NCBI GenBank assembly: GCA_944380945.1
Contig: CALWJG010000026.1
Span: 1 to 13,862 of the forward strand
From: an uncultured Agathobaculum sp.
GTDB taxonomy: Bacteria > Bacillota > Clostridia > Oscillospirales > Butyricicoccaceae
Length of the DNA stretch: 13,862 nt
Reading direction: 5' to 3'
Shown here in pieces: positions 13,206 through 13,862 of this stretch. Within the stretch, counting starts at the first letter, position 1, and each line of letters begins with the position of its first letter. The position numbers and the translations under genes were made by a program. The notes below the pieces were generated by a model that was not told the DNA's origin, did no database searches, and was given only the letters and a program-made list of their open reading frames with translations.

Positions 13206-13546
13206 GGCTGCGCCGCCGCGGCCTTGTTGTCCCGTAAGGCCCGCAGCAGCGATTTTTCGATCTCCTGATAGGAGGCGCCCACCGCGCGGCTGCGCGCGAC
13301 GAGCACCAGGTCCACGCCTTTGGCGAATTCGTCCTCATGCAGGCGGTAAGCCTCACGAAACAGACGCTTGACGCGGTTGCGCTGCACCGCGCCCGCCAGC
13401 TTGGCGCTGACTGTCAGCCCCAGCCGGTTGTAGCCCAGATTGTTTTTGCGGCAGTACAGGACCAGATGCCTGCCCGCCGTGGAAACGCCCCGATGGTACA
13501 GCCGCCGGAACTCGTGGTTTTCCTTTAAGGATACAGTGTGCTTCAT
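13202..13546 (-). CDS. rnpA: Ribonuclease P protein component
   Basis: This 114-residue basic protein assists the RNase P RNA in cutting the 5' leader from pre-tRNAs. The RNR signature RNRVKRLFREAYR is at 56-68, and the N-terminal KENHEFRRLYHRG matches the family pattern (K-x-x-x-F-x-x-x-Y-x-x-G). The ribosome binding site is poor: GAGGAG lies 15 bases before the ATG. A 13-codon frame (13543-13584) ends on the rnpA ATG in an ATGA overlap and may provide coupled initiation. rpmH, the usual upstream neighbour, is absent from the following 316 bases. Confidence 0.96.
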   Translation of the reverse strand: MKHTVSLKENHEFRRLYHRGVSTAGRHLVLYCRKNNLGYNRLGLTVSAKLAGAVQRNRVKRLFREAYRLHEDEFAKGVDLVLVARSRAVGASYQEIEKSLLRALRDNKAAAAQP

Positions 13547-13680
13547 CTTACTGATTTGATGCTCCTCGTTTTTCCGATGCCCATGAAAAACGAATTTCCT
13601 TTGCAGCTAAGTAGTTTGCAAAGCCGGCAGACGCCCTTTTCGCCCGGCGGGCGCTGCCCGGATCATAAGGCCGGTTTTCC
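13547..13680 (-). other. rnpA leader region
   Basis: This stretch between the rnpA start and an upstream terminator contains no rpmH and no clear longer gene. It must include the rnpA promoter unless transcripts read through the terminator. The best match is TATGAT near 13660 with a T-rich, poor -35 about 17 bases upstream, which is weak. Inverted repeats include TTTGCA/TGCAAA (about 13601-13622) and GC-rich CGCCC/GGGCG elements near 13630-13655. A 13-codon frame (13543-13584) overlaps the rnpA start. Confidence 0.35.
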
Positions 13681-13713
13681 AAAAGAAAAAAACGAGCCGC
13701 TTTCGGCGGCCCG
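13681..13713 (-). terminator. Intrinsic terminator of an upstream minus-strand gene
   Basis: On the minus strand an 8-bp GC-rich stem (13706-13713 with 13693-13700, one G-U pair) is followed by TTTTTTTCTTTT. It would end a transcript coming from beyond the right edge, about 135 bases before rnpA. This separates rnpA from the genes upstream. Confidence 0.85.
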
Positions 13714-13725
13714 CTGCGAACTCTA

Positions 13726-13862
13726 CCGCGCCGCTGGCGCGTAATTCAATAGAAAATGTCCAGCTTTCACCGCACATTTCCCCCGCGCCTCTGGCGCGCA
13801 ATTCAATAGAAAATAAAAGCGAACGCTTTTATTTTCATAAAATGTCCAGCTCTGCCGGACAT
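13726..13862. repeat. Tandem hairpin repeat, two copies, second with an inserted palindrome (cut by the window end)
   Basis: The 32 bases at 13726-13757 and 13783-13814 match at 30 positions, with a period of 57 bp. Each unit begins with a hairpin, CGCGCC/GGCGCG, then AATTCAATAGAAAAT, then GTCCAGCT. In the second copy 29 extra bases (13815-13843) lie before GTCCAGCT. They complete a perfect 12-2-12 palindrome (13810-13835). The second copy ends in a 9-3-9 hairpin, ATGTCCAGC/GCCGGACAT (13842-13862), whose one mismatch becomes G-U on the minus strand. The first copy has a degenerate version. No coding potential is seen. Confidence 0.8.

Noticed and set aside
13547..13725. Hidden rpmH between the right-end terminator and rnpA
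   Set aside because: I translated the leader region by eye and found no Lys/Arg-rich L34 sequence such as the KRTYQP start or the NGRKVL segment.

Overview
This is a chromosomal, origin-proximal housekeeping block from a GC-rich Firmicute, most likely a gut-type member of the Oscillospirales (Clostridia). The evidence is the gene order rnpA-yidD-yidC-jag-mnmE-mnmG-rsmG-noc-parA-parB, the Bacillus-type parS sites, AGGAGG-like ribosome binding sites, a separate Noc-type ParB paralogue, and GC-rich codon use. The genus is inferred, not shown.

Layout. All housekeeping genes are on the minus strand and read from right to left, as expected if oriC and dnaA lie beyond the right edge. From the right: a 316-bp non-coding region with a minus-strand terminator and two tandem copies of a hairpin repeat (13547-13862); then rnpA, yidD, yidC, jag and mnmE; a 267-bp AT-rich gap with DnaA-box-like sequences; mnmG and rsmG (ATGA overlap) ending in a strong terminator; noc with its own promoter; two perfect parS sites flanking the noc terminator; parA, parB, an unrecognised membrane coiled-coil protein, serS and a FlK-like hotdog thioesterase. 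rpmH, normally directly upstream of rnpA, is not in the window.

The left end differs. Positions 1-690 on the plus strand hold a good promoter, ribosome binding site and ATG that stops after three codons, then a mosaic of hairpin-forming intergenic repeats, then the C-terminal helix-turn-helix of a Crp/Fnr-type regulator. This looks like a regulator gene destroyed by repeat elements. A small SGNH/GDSL hydrolase follows and converges on the thioesterase gene at a shared 19-bp-arm bidirectional terminator.

How the genes work together. RnpA matures tRNA 5' ends, MnmE and MnmG modify the wobble uridine of tRNAs, RsmG methylates 16S rRNA and SerS charges tRNA-Ser. YidC, YidD and Jag/KhpB serve membrane-protein insertion and RNA binding. 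ParA, ParB and parS segregate origins, and Noc couples the nucleoid to division-site choice. I see no clear undescribed multi-gene system. The points most worth checking are the parS-terminator-parS arrangement, the Noc/ParB specificity residues, the decayed regulator with its repeat mosaic, the displaced rpmH with the hairpin repeats, and the conserved but unrecognised gene between parB and serS.
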